From: Oscillospiraceae bacterium
Lineage (GTDB): Bacteria > Bacillota > Clostridia > Oscillospirales > Ruminococcaceae
Direction: 5' to 3'
Assembly: GCA_025758045.1 (NCBI GenBank)
Contig: CP107208.1
Location: forward strand, 1,798,001-1,862,000
DNA: 64,000 bases
The position numbers and the translations under genes were made by a program. This document shows positions 24,740 through 33,231 of this stretch, in pieces. The notes below the pieces were generated by a model. It saw nothing but the letters and a program-made list of their open reading frames with translations. It was not told where the DNA came from and made no database searches. Each line of letters opens with the position of its first letter. The first letter of the stretch is position 1.

Positions 24740-24804
24740 GGGAAGTACATTGGTAGTTTTCAAGGTATTCTTAACGATACCTTGAAACTGCAAATGTACC
24801 TCCC
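24740..24804. repeat. Long hairpin with arms of 28-29 bases
   Basis: The left arm runs GGGAAGTACATT...TTCAAGGTAT and the right arm ATACCTTGAA...AATGTACCTCCC around an 8-base loop, with few mismatches. It adjoins the GC-rich repeat segment. Possible MITE remnant or structured RNA. Confidence 0.65.
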
Positions 24805-25148
24805 GATGGGAAATTGAGCAACCAACGCAAGGCCGCACGGGGCGTCGGCGCTTGGCGGCGCACAACGAGCGCCGCCATCCCGCAAAGCGGGCCCGCTCGT
24901 GCGGTTCAATGCCCCACTGGGGCATTGATCGCTGCGCGACCCCGCAACACCGCCCCCTACAAACAAACTGTCAAACGCAATTGTGACTGTGTGGTTGTTC
25001 GCAGGGGCGGATGGCGATACCCTGTATACCGCAGACGAATACGAATATAAAGTAAGCACGGTGTCCTGGTGCCAGGACGGTACCTGCAAACGATAAAGAA
25101 AACCGGCATCCCCAACGCAAAGGGATGCCGGTTTTTACTATTTGATTT

Positions 25149-26600
25149 TTACTTTGCGCCGCGGCCGGCAAATACTACGTACACTGTCTTAAACAAGATC
25201 TTGATATCCCCCCACAGGGACCAGTTGTCGATGTATTTTACATCCAGGCGGACAACTTCCTCAAAATCCTCGATGTTGCTGCGGCCGCTGACCTGCCACA
25301 GGCCGGTGATGCCGGGCTTCATGGACAGGCGGCGCTTGTGGTGGCTCTCGTACTGCTTATATTCGTCCAGCGTCGGCGGTCGGGTACCAACCAGACTCAT
25401 GTCGCCGCGCAGCACGTCAAAGAACTGCGGCAGCTCGTCGATGCTGGTCTTGCGGATGAACTTACCCACCTTGGTGATGCGGGGGTCATCCTGCATTTTA
25501 AACATCAGGCCGTTCATTTCGTTCTGGGTCATCAGGCTCTTTTTGCGTTCCTCGGCATCCATATACATGCTGCGCAGCTTGTGGATGTAGAACACACGGC
25601 CGTTCAGACCGACGCGCTTCTGCTTAAAGATCAGTGGGCCGGGGCTTTCCAGCTTCAGCGGGATAGCCGTAATGGCGATGATGGGCACGCTGATGATGCA
25701 GCCCACCAGACCGCCGACAATGTCCATCGCACGCTTCAGCACACGGTCGCGCAGCTTCAGCTCCAGGGTGCCCATCGTGACGATGTTGCCTCCGGCGCAG
25801 CGGCCCAAAATGCGGGAAAACCGCACGGCGCTGGTCTCACCGCAGCAGTGTTCCTCGATGCGGTCCAGCAGCAGCAGGCGGAAATGCACGGTCAGGCCCA
25901 TGCTCTCCATCTCTTCCAGCACAGGGATGAAGGATTCGCCGCTGTCCATGGGGATGTCGACGTAGATCTCATCCAGCGCAGCCTGGCGGATCCAATCCAT
26001 GAAGTTGTCGTAGTTGGCGGTCACCGGAACACCGGCCAGCGTGGAGCCGATCTCCGAAGCCGGGGCTTCCAGAATCGCCACGCCGCTGATGCGCTTGGAC
26101 CAGTCCCTCTGCAACTCGTTAATTAACAGTTCGGCGCGGTCCTGGGTGGTGATAAGCCCCACCAGGCTTTCCAGGCCGGATTGGCTTTGGATCTGCAGCA
26201 ACGACCGCTTGAGCAGCCCGTGGGCGATGGGCAACAAAGCAAAGTTGATAAGCGGCACCGCCAGCGTGAAGTAGCGCGAATCCAGCATCGTGGCTTTCGT
26301 CAGCAGCATGGCGGTGGAGTAGACCAGCGCCAGCAGCACATTGAACTTGATGGAAAGCTTGATTTCCTCGCCGCTGGTGCGGGTGACGATGTTTTCCGTT
26401 TGGTCAAAACAGATGAACGTCGCCACAAAGGCCAGCATCAGCAGGCAGATGGTCTGCACCCAATCGCTGGGGGTGTAGGGGACCAGCTGCTTCAACAGCC
26501 CATCCGTTACCAGCCAGGCCAGCAGGGTGCTGAGCAGCAGCACCACAAGGTCCGTTAAGAAAACGTAGATATATTGTAGTTTTTCACGCTTCGTGATCAT
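25149..26600 (-). CDS. Undecaprenyl-phosphate sugar phosphotransferase (exopolysaccharide initiator)
   Basis: Integral membrane enzyme that loads the first sugar-phosphate onto undecaprenyl phosphate for surface polysaccharide. About four or five N-terminal membrane helices, a nucleotide-fold-like middle part, then the bacterial sugar transferase domain: RAMDIVGGLVGC, KQKRVGLNGRVFYIHKLRSM, ISIDELPQ-type segment (KTSIDELPQFFDVLRGDMSL) and VGTRPPT, ending GITGLWQVSGRSN. The ATG at 26600 is preferred (AGGAAGG 10-16 bases upstream region); TTG at 26627 is an alternative. No glycosyltransferase genes are adjacent; the ligase-like protein at 55418 might share its pathway. Confidence 0.9.
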   Translation of the reverse strand: MITKREKLQYIYVFLTDLVVLLLSTLLAWLVTDGLLKQLVPYTPSDWVQTICLLMLAFVATFICFDQTENIVTRTSGEEIKLSIKFNVLLALVYSTAMLLTKATMLDSRYFTLAVPLINFALLPIAHGLLKRSLLQIQSQSGLESLVGLITTQDRAELLINELQRDWSKRISGVAILEAPASEIGSTLAGVPVTANYDNFMDWIRQAALDEIYVDIPMDSGESFIPVLEEMESMGLTVHFRLLLLDRIEEHCCGETSAVRFSRILGRCAGGNIVTMGTLELKLRDRVLKRAMDIVGGLVGCIISVPIIAITAIPLKLESPGPLIFKQKRVGLNGRVFYIHKLRSMYMDAEERKKSLMTQNEMNGLMFKMQDDPRITKVGKFIRKTSIDELPQFFDVLRGDMSLVGTRPPTLDEYKQYESHHKRRLSMKPGITGLWQVSGRSNIEDFEEVVRLDVKYIDNWSLWGDIKILFKTVYVVFAGRGAK

Positions 26601-26686
26601 TCGGGTGTGTGTTCCTTCCTCAAACAAAGGGGTTGGCTGGCAGTTTCCGCAAAGCCGCTGCCCTAAAACATGATTACTTAGTATTC

Positions 26687-26715
26687 ATACTATCATATTT
26701 AGTCCGGGTTTTCAA
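26687..26715 (-). promoter_or_regulatory. Promoter of the sugar transferase gene
   Basis: Minus strand TTGAAA (26715-26710), 17-bp spacer, TAGTAT (26692-26687). Confidence 0.65.
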
Positions 26716-26787
26716 CACAGGAATGATTTCCGTGTTGAAACTTGTCGAAAATTTGGCACTTTGTCAAGTTTCAAGCGTAGCTTGACA
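26710..26787. promoter_or_regulatory. Two inverted repeats between divergent promoters
   Basis: TTTCAACAC...GTGTTGAAA (26710-26740, arms extending into GGAA/TTCC) covers the -35 box of the leftward promoter. TGTCAAG...CTTGACA (26762-26787) lies before the rightward promoter. Possible operators. Confidence 0.45.
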
Positions 26788-26807
26788 CGATATTTTGCCG
26801 AATTTGC

Positions 26808-26836
26808 TTGCCACAGGGCGCATTGTGCTTTATAAT
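26808..26836 (+). promoter_or_regulatory. Promoter of the coiled-coil/FHA cluster
   Basis: TTGCCA, 17-bp spacer, TATAAT, 43 bases before the ATG at 26879. Confidence 0.7.
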
Positions 26837-26878
26837 ATTAAGTAAGTATACATATGTTTGTGGCTGGGGAGGATCTCT

Positions 26879-28330
26879 ATGGCTACCATCGACATTAACC
26901 AATACATCGAGCAGAGCGGCATGCGCAAGGCGCGGTTTGGCGGATACGAGCCGGACGACGTGCGTCAGGCCATGCTGGACCTGTGCAGCGATTACGAACA
27001 ACGGCTGAACACCGCTGCCCAGCAGGTGCGCGGCGCCCAGCAGGAGGCTGAGGCTCTGCGCCGCCGCTGCCAGACGCTCATTGGCCAGAACCAGAATTTG
27101 GCCACGCAGAATGCCTCGCTGGCGGGTAAGGCCGACCGCATTGCCCGGATGCAGAGCGATATGGAGACGCGCTACTCCAAAGTGCAGGAGCGCAACCACT
27201 CGCTGACTGACCAGGTGGCGATGCTGCGCCTGAAAAACACCGATCTGGAACTGAAAAATAAAGAGCTGACCGAGCGGGCCGAGAACGCCGATGCTGCCCT
27301 GCGCATCAAAGGGCGGGAGCATGACCAGGCCAAACAGCAGGTGTTGGCCGAGCGGGATTCCGTGGTGGCCGGGGCGCAGAAAGAAGCCGCCCGCATCCGC
27401 AGCCAGGCCCGGGAGGAAGCCGACCAACTGCTGAAGGACACCAACCTGAAAGCCGAGGCTATCGACCAGCTGGCCCGGGAGCAGGCTATCGGTCAGGCCC
27501 GCAAGATGGTGCAGGCCGCTACCGAGGAGACCCGCGAAATTCAAAACGCACACCGCCTGCGCCTGCAAGATCTGCAAAGCCGTATCGACGCCATGGAGCA
27601 GCAGCGTGCCAAACTGATGGATTTCCTGGCAAAGATGATTGCAGAACTGCAGGAGACCCAGGACTACGCCCAGCAAAACACCCCGCAACCACTGGAAAAT
27701 AAGGAGACGACCGAGCCTTCGGCTGAGCCGCAGCTGGATCTGTCGCCCACGGCAGTGGATGCCGCTGCCAGCGCCCTGCGCACCGAGGATACCAACGACG
27801 CGCAGCCTGCCCCGGCCCCCGCGGAGCTGACCGACGAGGACGGCCAGCCCCGCAACTGCGTGGTGGCTCCGGGATGGAATGACCACGCCAACGATACCCG
27901 CGTGGCCCGCCCGGTACCCGACGGCCCCGAAAAACAACCGCAGCCGGAATATTTCGATACCACCCCCACCGCTAACGAGCTGCACACCCTGCAGACCCCG
28001 CCGACCGAAGCCGCCGCCAAGCCGAAGGAAGAGGTAGAAATTCCGGGCGCCATTTTCTCTTACCCCATCCTGCGCCAGAAGGGGGAGCCGATTTTGGACG
28101 AGGAACCGCCGGTGCGCGGGCCCCACACCCCGCTGCTGCCGAACCTGGACACCGACGCGGACGAGGAAGACGACGACCCCCTCACCGCCCCCGCAGCCCC
28201 GGCGCAGCCCGCCCCCCAGCCTGCTGCCCCGGTGGCTGGCACCCCGGCCAAGGTGACGGCCAGCGGCCCGCGCCGCAAAAAGGCTGTAGCCGCCCTGCGT
28301 GCCTTGCGCCGCAAGCTGGGGGAAGGATAA
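26879..28330 (+). CDS. Coiled-coil protein, DivIVA-like, first gene of FHA cluster
   Basis: 483 residues from the ATG at 26879 behind GGAGG. The N-terminus (QSGMRKARFGGYEPDDVRQA) resembles the DivIVA membrane-targeting start, in which FGGYxxxxV is conserved. A long alpha-helical coiled coil follows from about 40 to 265, then an acidic, proline/alanine-rich disordered tail with a basic end (RRKKAVAALRALRRKLGEG). DivIVA-type proteins mark curved membranes and recruit partners; that role here is inferred. A hairpin at 28345-28385 separates it from the next gene, so it may be transcribed partly apart from the FHA genes. Confidence 0.75.
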   Translation: MATIDINQYIEQSGMRKARFGGYEPDDVRQAMLDLCSDYEQRLNTAAQQVRGAQQEAEALRRRCQTLIGQNQNLATQNASLAGKADRIARMQSDMETRYSKVQERNHSLTDQVAMLRLKNTDLELKNKELTERAENADAALRIKGREHDQAKQQVLAERDSVVAGAQKEAARIRSQAREEADQLLKDTNLKAEAIDQLAREQAIGQARKMVQAATEETREIQNAHRLRLQDLQSRIDAMEQQRAKLMDFLAKMIAELQETQDYAQQNTPQPLENKETTEPSAEPQLDLSPTAVDAAASALRTEDTNDAQPAPAPAELTDEDGQPRNCVVAPGWNDHANDTRVARPVPDGPEKQPQPEYFDTTPTANELHTLQTPPTEAAAKPKEEVEIPGAIFSYPILRQKGEPILDEEPPVRGPHTPLLPNLDTDADEEDDDPLTAPAAPAQPAPQPAAPVAGTPAKVTASGPRRKKAVAALRALRRKLGEG

Positions 28331-28344
28331 AGCCTGAAACAAAC

Positions 28345-28385
28345 CGCACAATTCCCGCCCCGCACGTTTGGAATTGTGCGGTTTT
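28345..28385. terminator. 14-bp-stem hairpin made of the ends of repeat family A
   Basis: AACCGCACAATTCC and GGAATTGTGCGGTT with a 14-base loop, then TTGCC. The stem equals the terminal inverted repeats of family A without the interior, apparently a collapsed copy. It can act as a terminator or attenuator between 26879-28330 and the VWA/FHA gene. Confidence 0.65.
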
Positions 28386-28410
28386 GCCGAAATAAGACAG
28401 GAGGCTTTCT

Positions 28411-30147
28411 GTGAAGAGCCATACATATTGGGTGTCGGCGCTGCTGGTGCTGGCGCTCGCCCTCTGGTGCACCCTAGGCGTCTCGGCCGAGGATACGACC
28501 ACCACTGCCTCCGGCACGGCGGGCAGCTTCCAGCTGGAGCAGGTCTACGTCAATGCGCCGGAGCTGGACGTCTACTTTTATGCCACCGACGCCAACGGGG
28601 AATCTTACAGCCCTATCGTCGTGCAGGCGCAGGGGGTGGAGGCCACCCTTGGTGACCGCAAGCTGGACACCGGCATGATCGGCGTGGCCGAGGACCCTAT
28701 CTGCTACATCATCGCGCTGGACAACAGTACCTCCATCGACGCCGAGGATTTCCACAAGATGCGCACGGCCATCTGGAAGCTGGCCCAGACCAAGCAGGAT
28801 AAGGACCAGATCATGGTCTACACGCTGGCGGGCGGCGCACAATGTGCCCTGCCTGCCACCAACGATAAGGCGGAAATTTTTAATACGCTGCGCACCATCG
28901 GCCAAAGCGAGGGTGCCATCGATCTGACCGGAACGGTGACCATGCTGGCGGCGGACATCCAGACCGAGTACCAATCCTTAGCGCCCCGCAAGGTGGCGTT
29001 TGTCTGCACCGATGCCGCCCAGATCATGACCAATCTGGCCCTGCTGGGCGGCACGCTGGGTACCGACCAGAGCAACTTAAACATGGCAATGTACACTTTC
29101 ATCTGCACTGCCGCGCCCGACCAGCTGGAATCCACGACCCAAATGTCCGGCGGCAAGGTCATCGCCTGCCGCCACGCCGACCTGGCCGCCGAAATGCAGG
29201 CCAAGCAGACAAAGTTTGCCCAGGCTTTGACCCTGCGCACCGAGGTGCCGGACAGCCTGACCGGCGAGCGGCAGGAGATATTTACCCTGTCGGTGCCCAA
29301 GTTGGGCAGCGCCGTGAAAAGCAGCACCACCGTGTACATGGGCTTTAAAATGGAGAAGCCCCAGGTCACCAAGGTGGAGCCGCTGGGCCGCACCAAACTG
29401 CGCCTGACCTTCAACCAGGCAGTCAATGCCAACGCCGACCGCCCCCAGTATTACCGCGTTTACACCAACGATGTGTGGGGCTGGTACGTCAAAATTGAAT
29501 CGGTGCAGCTGAGCGAGGACGGACGCGCCGCCGTGCTGACCACCGAACCACTCTATCAGGGCCGCTACAACGTCACCTTAAATAAGGTGGCCAGCCGCAT
29601 GACACCCGCTAACGTCAGCGCCCGCCAGCAAAGCTGCAGCTTTATGATTGCCCGCTGGCCCCGGGACCGGGCGTTCTACATGGGGCGGTTCAGCATGCCG
29701 CTGACCATCGCCGTGGTGCTGCTGGGGGCGCTGGCCCTCAACTGGCTGGTGCTGCGCCGCAGGGAGCGTGTCTCGGAGCAGACCGCCGAAGCGGAGCACC
29801 TGCTGGCGGGTGCCGACAGCCTGGACGGCACCGGCGCACTGCCCAAGCGTTGGGTGACACTGTTCTGGGCTGCGCGCGGCTCCATTGCCGAGAGCCGCTG
29901 GGCGGGCATTGTGGAAAGCAGCCTGATCTTGGGCAGCGACGCCGCCCAGTGCGACCTCTGCCTGCCGGACAGCCGCATCCGCCCCCAGCACGCCGTGCTG
30001 GCCGTGCGGGGCGAAGCCCTGCTGGTGCAGCCCCTTGGCCCTGATACGACGGTGTTTGTCAACGGTGAGAAGATCGCCGGGGAACACTGTTTGCAGAATA
30101 ACGATACCCTGCGTCTGGGACGCACGACGATACGCCTGGTGCTGTGA
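28411..30147 (+). CDS. Exported VWA-like protein with membrane helix and C-terminal FHA domain
   Basis: GTG start behind ACAGGAGG. A signal peptide (residues 1-25, ending VSA) comes first. A von Willebrand A-like domain follows at about 85-270, with MIDAS-type DNSTS near residue 104. A strand-rich domain with Big/fibronectin-like character follows at about 310-420. One membrane helix lies near 428-447 (LTIAVVLLGALALNWLVL). The cytosolic end, 478-578, is an FHA domain (SLILGSDAAQCDLCLPDSRIRPQHAVL...NNDTLRLGRTTIRLVL). The topology joins an outside sensor or adhesion module to an inside phosphothreonine-binding module. It is followed after 14 bases by a small FHA-like gene. Function unknown. Confidence 0.8.
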   Translation: MKSHTYWVSALLVLALALWCTLGVSAEDTTTTASGTAGSFQLEQVYVNAPELDVYFYATDANGESYSPIVVQAQGVEATLGDRKLDTGMIGVAEDPICYIIALDNSTSIDAEDFHKMRTAIWKLAQTKQDKDQIMVYTLAGGAQCALPATNDKAEIFNTLRTIGQSEGAIDLTGTVTMLAADIQTEYQSLAPRKVAFVCTDAAQIMTNLALLGGTLGTDQSNLNMAMYTFICTAAPDQLESTTQMSGGKVIACRHADLAAEMQAKQTKFAQALTLRTEVPDSLTGERQEIFTLSVPKLGSAVKSSTTVYMGFKMEKPQVTKVEPLGRTKLRLTFNQAVNANADRPQYYRVYTNDVWGWYVKIESVQLSEDGRAAVLTTEPLYQGRYNVTLNKVASRMTPANVSARQQSCSFMIARWPRDRAFYMGRFSMPLTIAVVLLGALALNWLVLRRRERVSEQTAEAEHLLAGADSLDGTGALPKRWVTLFWAARGSIAESRWAGIVESSLILGSDAAQCDLCLPDSRIRPQHAVLAVRGEALLVQPLGPDTTVFVNGEKIAGEHCLQNNDTLRLGRTTIRLVL

Positions 30148-30161
30148 GCGGAGGAAACAAA

Positions 30162-30668
30162 ATGAAACTGACCAAATGTGCCAGCGGCCATTTCTATGAC
30201 GCTGATAAATACCCTGAGTGCCCCTACTGCAATACCGGCCTGCAGACCGATTCTTCCATCGTGCGCAGCGGCGCAGCGGAAGAAAGCCCGGAAGAGACCC
30301 CGGTAGAACCGGCTGTTCCGGCGGCTGCCCCCGCCGGCCCTGTGGCCGGCTGGCTGGTGGTGCTGGATGGTGAAGCCAAAGGCCGCGACCTGCGCCTTGG
30401 CGTGGGTCGGACCTTTTTGGGACTGGACAAGGATGGCACGCCCGTCACCTTAAGTGCCGATGCCCCCCTGAGCCTGCGCCAGGCTGTGCTTGTCTACGAC
30501 GGCGAAGCCAAGACCTACACGCTGTTGCCCGGTTCCTCCCAGGAATTGTGCTACCTGGGCGACACGGCGCTGCTGGAGCCGCAGGAGCTGGCAGGGGAGG
30601 AGACCCTGCGCCTGGGCACTGCCACGCTGAAATTTGTGCCCTTCTGCGGCCCGGATTTCAGCTGGTAA
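30162..30668 (+). CDS. Small protein with zinc ribbon and FHA-like domain
   Basis: 168 residues from the ATG at 30162 (GCGGAGGAAACAAA). N-terminal CASGHFYDADKYPECPYC is a zinc-knuckle motif often found in front of FHA domains in Firmicute proteins. After a proline/alanine linker comes a beta-rich domain of about 115 residues (GWLVVLDGEAKGRDLRLGVG...) that resembles FHA but lacks the clear SRxH core. It may be a scaffold or decoy phosphopeptide binder. Tightly spaced between the VWA/FHA and FHA-ABC genes. Confidence 0.7.
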   Translation: MKLTKCASGHFYDADKYPECPYCNTGLQTDSSIVRSGAAEESPEETPVEPAVPAAAPAGPVAGWLVVLDGEAKGRDLRLGVGRTFLGLDKDGTPVTLSADAPLSLRQAVLVYDGEAKTYTLLPGSSQELCYLGDTALLEPQELAGEETLRLGTATLKFVPFCGPDFSW

Positions 30669-30680
30669 GGGGGTGGCAGC

Positions 30681-32198
30681 GTGGCAAGTGAGATCGTATT
30701 TTTAATTACCGAGCAGCGCAACAAACAGCGCATCACCCTGCCTGCGGGCAGTTACCGCTTTGGCCGCAGTGCTCAGTGTGAATATGTGCTGCGCCGCAAC
30801 AACGTGGGCGAGGTGCAGTTCGTGGTGGCCTGCACCAAGGACGGCTGGACCGTGACCGATTCCTCCACCGAGTGCGCGACCTGGTACGACAACCGCTACC
30901 TGAACCAGGGCGAGACCTGCCCCCTGCAGGAGGGTGACGTGCTGGGCCTGAACACCGACGGCAATGCGTCTACGCAGGAAATCACGTTTAGAGTTGAGGA
31001 AATTCGCACAGCCCAAAGCGGCGAGACCGGCCTGCGGCAGGAGCAGACTGACAACGCCGTCCTGCGGGAGGTGGACGTCCGCCGCAAAAAGCGGGTGCTC
31101 ATCGGCCGTGGCGATGACTGCGACATCAAGCTTGTCAGCGACCGCGTATCCCGCCATCACTGCGAAATTTTGTACAAGGACGGCCACTACGAGCTGCGCG
31201 ATTTGGGCTCCACCAACGGCACCTATGTGGACGGTGCCCGCGTGACCGGCACAGTGCTGCGCAGCGGTGCGGTCATCAACGTGCCTACGCAGGTATTTGC
31301 TTTTTCCGGCGGGCTGCTGCATTACCATGAGCATAAAAGCGGCATCAGCGTGCAGCTGCTCAATGTGTATAAAACCGTCAAAAACCGCAACACCGGCAAG
31401 CCGCTGAACATCGTGGACGGCACCAGCTTTGAAATCGAGCCCAACAGCTTTGTGGTGCTGGTGGGCGGCTCCGGCACAGGAAAGTCCAGCCTGCTTACCT
31501 GCATCACCGGCACTGCGCCCTGCACCAAGGGCAGCGTGCGGTTCGACGGCCTGGACACCGCCGATAACCGTAACGCTTTTGAGGCCGTGCTGGGCTACGT
31601 GCCGCAGAAGGACATCATGCACGATAACCTGACCGTGGAGCAGAGCTTGACCTTTACGGCCAAGCTGCGCATCGCCCACGACGCCACCAGGGCCGAGATC
31701 AACGCCGCCGTGGCCCATGCGATTGAAGCTGTGGACCTGACCGGGCGGGAAAAAACGCTGATCTCCCAGCTTTCCGGCGGGCAGAAAAAGCGTGTCTCCA
31801 TCGCCATGGAACTGCTGGCCAATCCCCGGCTGCTGATTCTGGACGAGCCCACCAGCGGCCTTTCGCCGGACCTTGACCGCAGCATGATGGAGCTGTGCCG
31901 CAAGCTCAGCCACCAAAACTGCACGGTGCTGATGGTCACCCACAATATGTCCAACATCAACCTGTGCGATAAAATTGCCTTTTTGGGTGTGGGCGGCGTG
32001 CTGTGCTACTACGGCGCACCGGAAAAACTGCACCGCTACTTTGATGTGGAGCTGACCAGCGACATTTTTGAAAAACTGCGGGTGCCCGAGCTCATCGAGC
32101 AGTACCGCCAGCAATACTTTACCACGCCGGAGTTCAACCGCCTGGTGGCGGCCTGGCCCGAGGCAGCGCAGGAGGCGGATAAGCGATGCAGCCAATAA
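30681..32198 (+). CDS. FHA-domain ABC transporter ATPase (ABCG-like)
   Basis: 505 residues, GTG start behind AAGGGGG. A first FHA-like domain is degenerate (1-105). A second, canonical FHA domain (138-210) has GRGDDCDIKL, SRHH and STNGTYVDG. An ABC ATPase follows: Walker A GGSGTGKSS (262-270), YVPQKD Q-loop, signature LSGGQKKR (364-371), Walker B LLILDEPT (384-391), switch His in MVTHNM. Same architecture as the ATPase half of Mycobacterium Rv1747, whose FHA domains bind a phosphorylated Ser/Thr kinase. Here the permease is a separate gene overlapping by 13 bases. No kinase gene lies in the window. The substrate is unknown. Confidence 0.9.
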   Translation: MASEIVFLITEQRNKQRITLPAGSYRFGRSAQCEYVLRRNNVGEVQFVVACTKDGWTVTDSSTECATWYDNRYLNQGETCPLQEGDVLGLNTDGNASTQEITFRVEEIRTAQSGETGLRQEQTDNAVLREVDVRRKKRVLIGRGDDCDIKLVSDRVSRHHCEILYKDGHYELRDLGSTNGTYVDGARVTGTVLRSGAVINVPTQVFAFSGGLLHYHEHKSGISVQLLNVYKTVKNRNTGKPLNIVDGTSFEIEPNSFVVLVGGSGTGKSSLLTCITGTAPCTKGSVRFDGLDTADNRNAFEAVLGYVPQKDIMHDNLTVEQSLTFTAKLRIAHDATRAEINAAVAHAIEAVDLTGREKTLISQLSGGQKKRVSIAMELLANPRLLILDEPTSGLSPDLDRSMMELCRKLSHQNCTVLMVTHNMSNINLCDKIAFLGVGGVLCYYGAPEKLHRYFDVELTSDIFEKLRVPELIEQYRQQYFTTPEFNRLVAAWPEAAQEADKRCSQ

Positions 32199-33019
32199 AA
32201 TTGATGAAATTCTGGCGCCAGTTCACGGTGCTGGTGCAGCGCAATCTGCGCCTGATCTTAAATGATAAGCTCACGATGGCCAGCCTGATCTTGCAGGCGC
32301 CGTTCATGGTGTTGGTCATTAAAATGGTGGTCGACCCGGATTGCTTTACCTCCAACCTTATTAACATCGGCAGCCGCACGGCGCTGTTCATTATCAGCGC
32401 CATGGCCGCCTTTATGGGCACGCTGAACTCCTACCGCGAAATTTGTAAGGAGCGGGAGATCATCCTGCGGGAAGCTTCGGTAGGCGTTAGCCTGCTGGCG
32501 GTGGTGCTGAGCAAGGCCTTCGTGCTGCTGCTTATCGAGGACGTCCAGGCCGCCATTTTAACCTTCGGTTTTGTGCGCATCGTGAACATCCCGCAGAACC
32601 ACCTGCTGCTGGATACCGATGTGGAGATTTTTGTCTCGATCCTGCTCATGCTGGTGGCGTCCAGCGCTATCGGCCTGTTGATCTCCGCCATCTTCAAAAG
32701 CGGTGAGAGCGCGATTTTGGTCGTGCTGGTGCTGATGATCGGGCAGGTGGTGTTCAGCGGCATTATGTTCACGCTGACCGGGGTGGCCGCCCGGATCGCG
32801 GCGGTCGTCGTCTGCCGCTGGGGCATGGGCGCGCTGGGGGCCTCCACCGACCTGAACAGCCGCCTGGCTTGGCTGAAGCAGGGCTTCGACAGCCCTATGT
32901 ACGATGCCACGGTAGCCAACCTGATGCACTCCTGGCAGATGATGGGGCTTATCACGGTGGTATGCCTCATCGCCGCCTGGCTGGTGCTGCAGATTTCGTT
33001 TAACCGGAGGAAAGCATAG
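32186..33019 (+). CDS. ABC-2 type membrane permease partner
   Basis: 277 residues with about six membrane helices (ALFIISAMAAFMGTLNSYREI near residue 73, then four in 165-275). The EICKEREIILRE sequence is the conserved loop of ABCG/ABC-2 permeases. It overlaps the ATPase gene by 13 bases, showing translational coupling. The two should form one transporter, working at the cytoplasmic membrane. Last gene of the cluster. Confidence 0.88.
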   Translation: MQPIKLMKFWRQFTVLVQRNLRLILNDKLTMASLILQAPFMVLVIKMVVDPDCFTSNLINIGSRTALFIISAMAAFMGTLNSYREICKEREIILREASVGVSLLAVVLSKAFVLLLIEDVQAAILTFGFVRIVNIPQNHLLLDTDVEIFVSILLMLVASSAIGLLISAIFKSGESAILVVLVLMIGQVVFSGIMFTLTGVAARIAAVVVCRWGMGALGASTDLNSRLAWLKQGFDSPMYDATVANLMHSWQMMGLITVVCLIAAWLVLQISFNRRKA

Positions 33020-33028
33020 TTGAGTTTG

Positions 33029-33180
33029 TAGGGGCGGATGCTTGTATTCGCCCGCGAGACCGCTTGGCAGCCACAACAAGGGCTGCCAGCCAGCATGGCT
33101 GGCCTGCTCGTTCGGATCAAAGCCCCACTGGGGCTTTGATCGCTGCGCGACCTCGCAATACAGGCATCGACCCCTACATG
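33029..33180. repeat. Repeat family C, long copy
   Basis: Begins TGTAGGGGCGGATGCTTG and ends CATCGACCCCTACA, with an inner palindrome AAAGCCCCACTGGGGCTTT. The inner part resembles 24813-24960. A terminator hairpin for cysE (GCCCCTGTCC/GGACGGGGGC) follows at 33189-33223. Confidence 0.65.
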
Positions 33181-33231
33181 TGCACAAAAATAACGCCCCT
33201 GTCCATTGGACGGGGGCGCTGCTTGTATGTT

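Larger units (their letters stand above)
24172..25148. other. 977-base gene-free region rich in hairpins and repeats
   Basis: No credible gene. In order: terminator hairpin 24205-24255; repeat family C segment near 24310-24380 (GTAGGGGCGGATTCC...); AT-rich stretch 24400-24735 with three hairpins (24418-24458, 24502-24535, 24688-24725); a very long hairpin at 24740-24804; a GC-rich palindromic segment 24813-24960 related to 33059-33180; and a terminator hairpin (AACCGGCATCCC/GGGATGCCGGTT) at about 25100-25137 for the sugar transferase gene. Confidence 0.7.
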
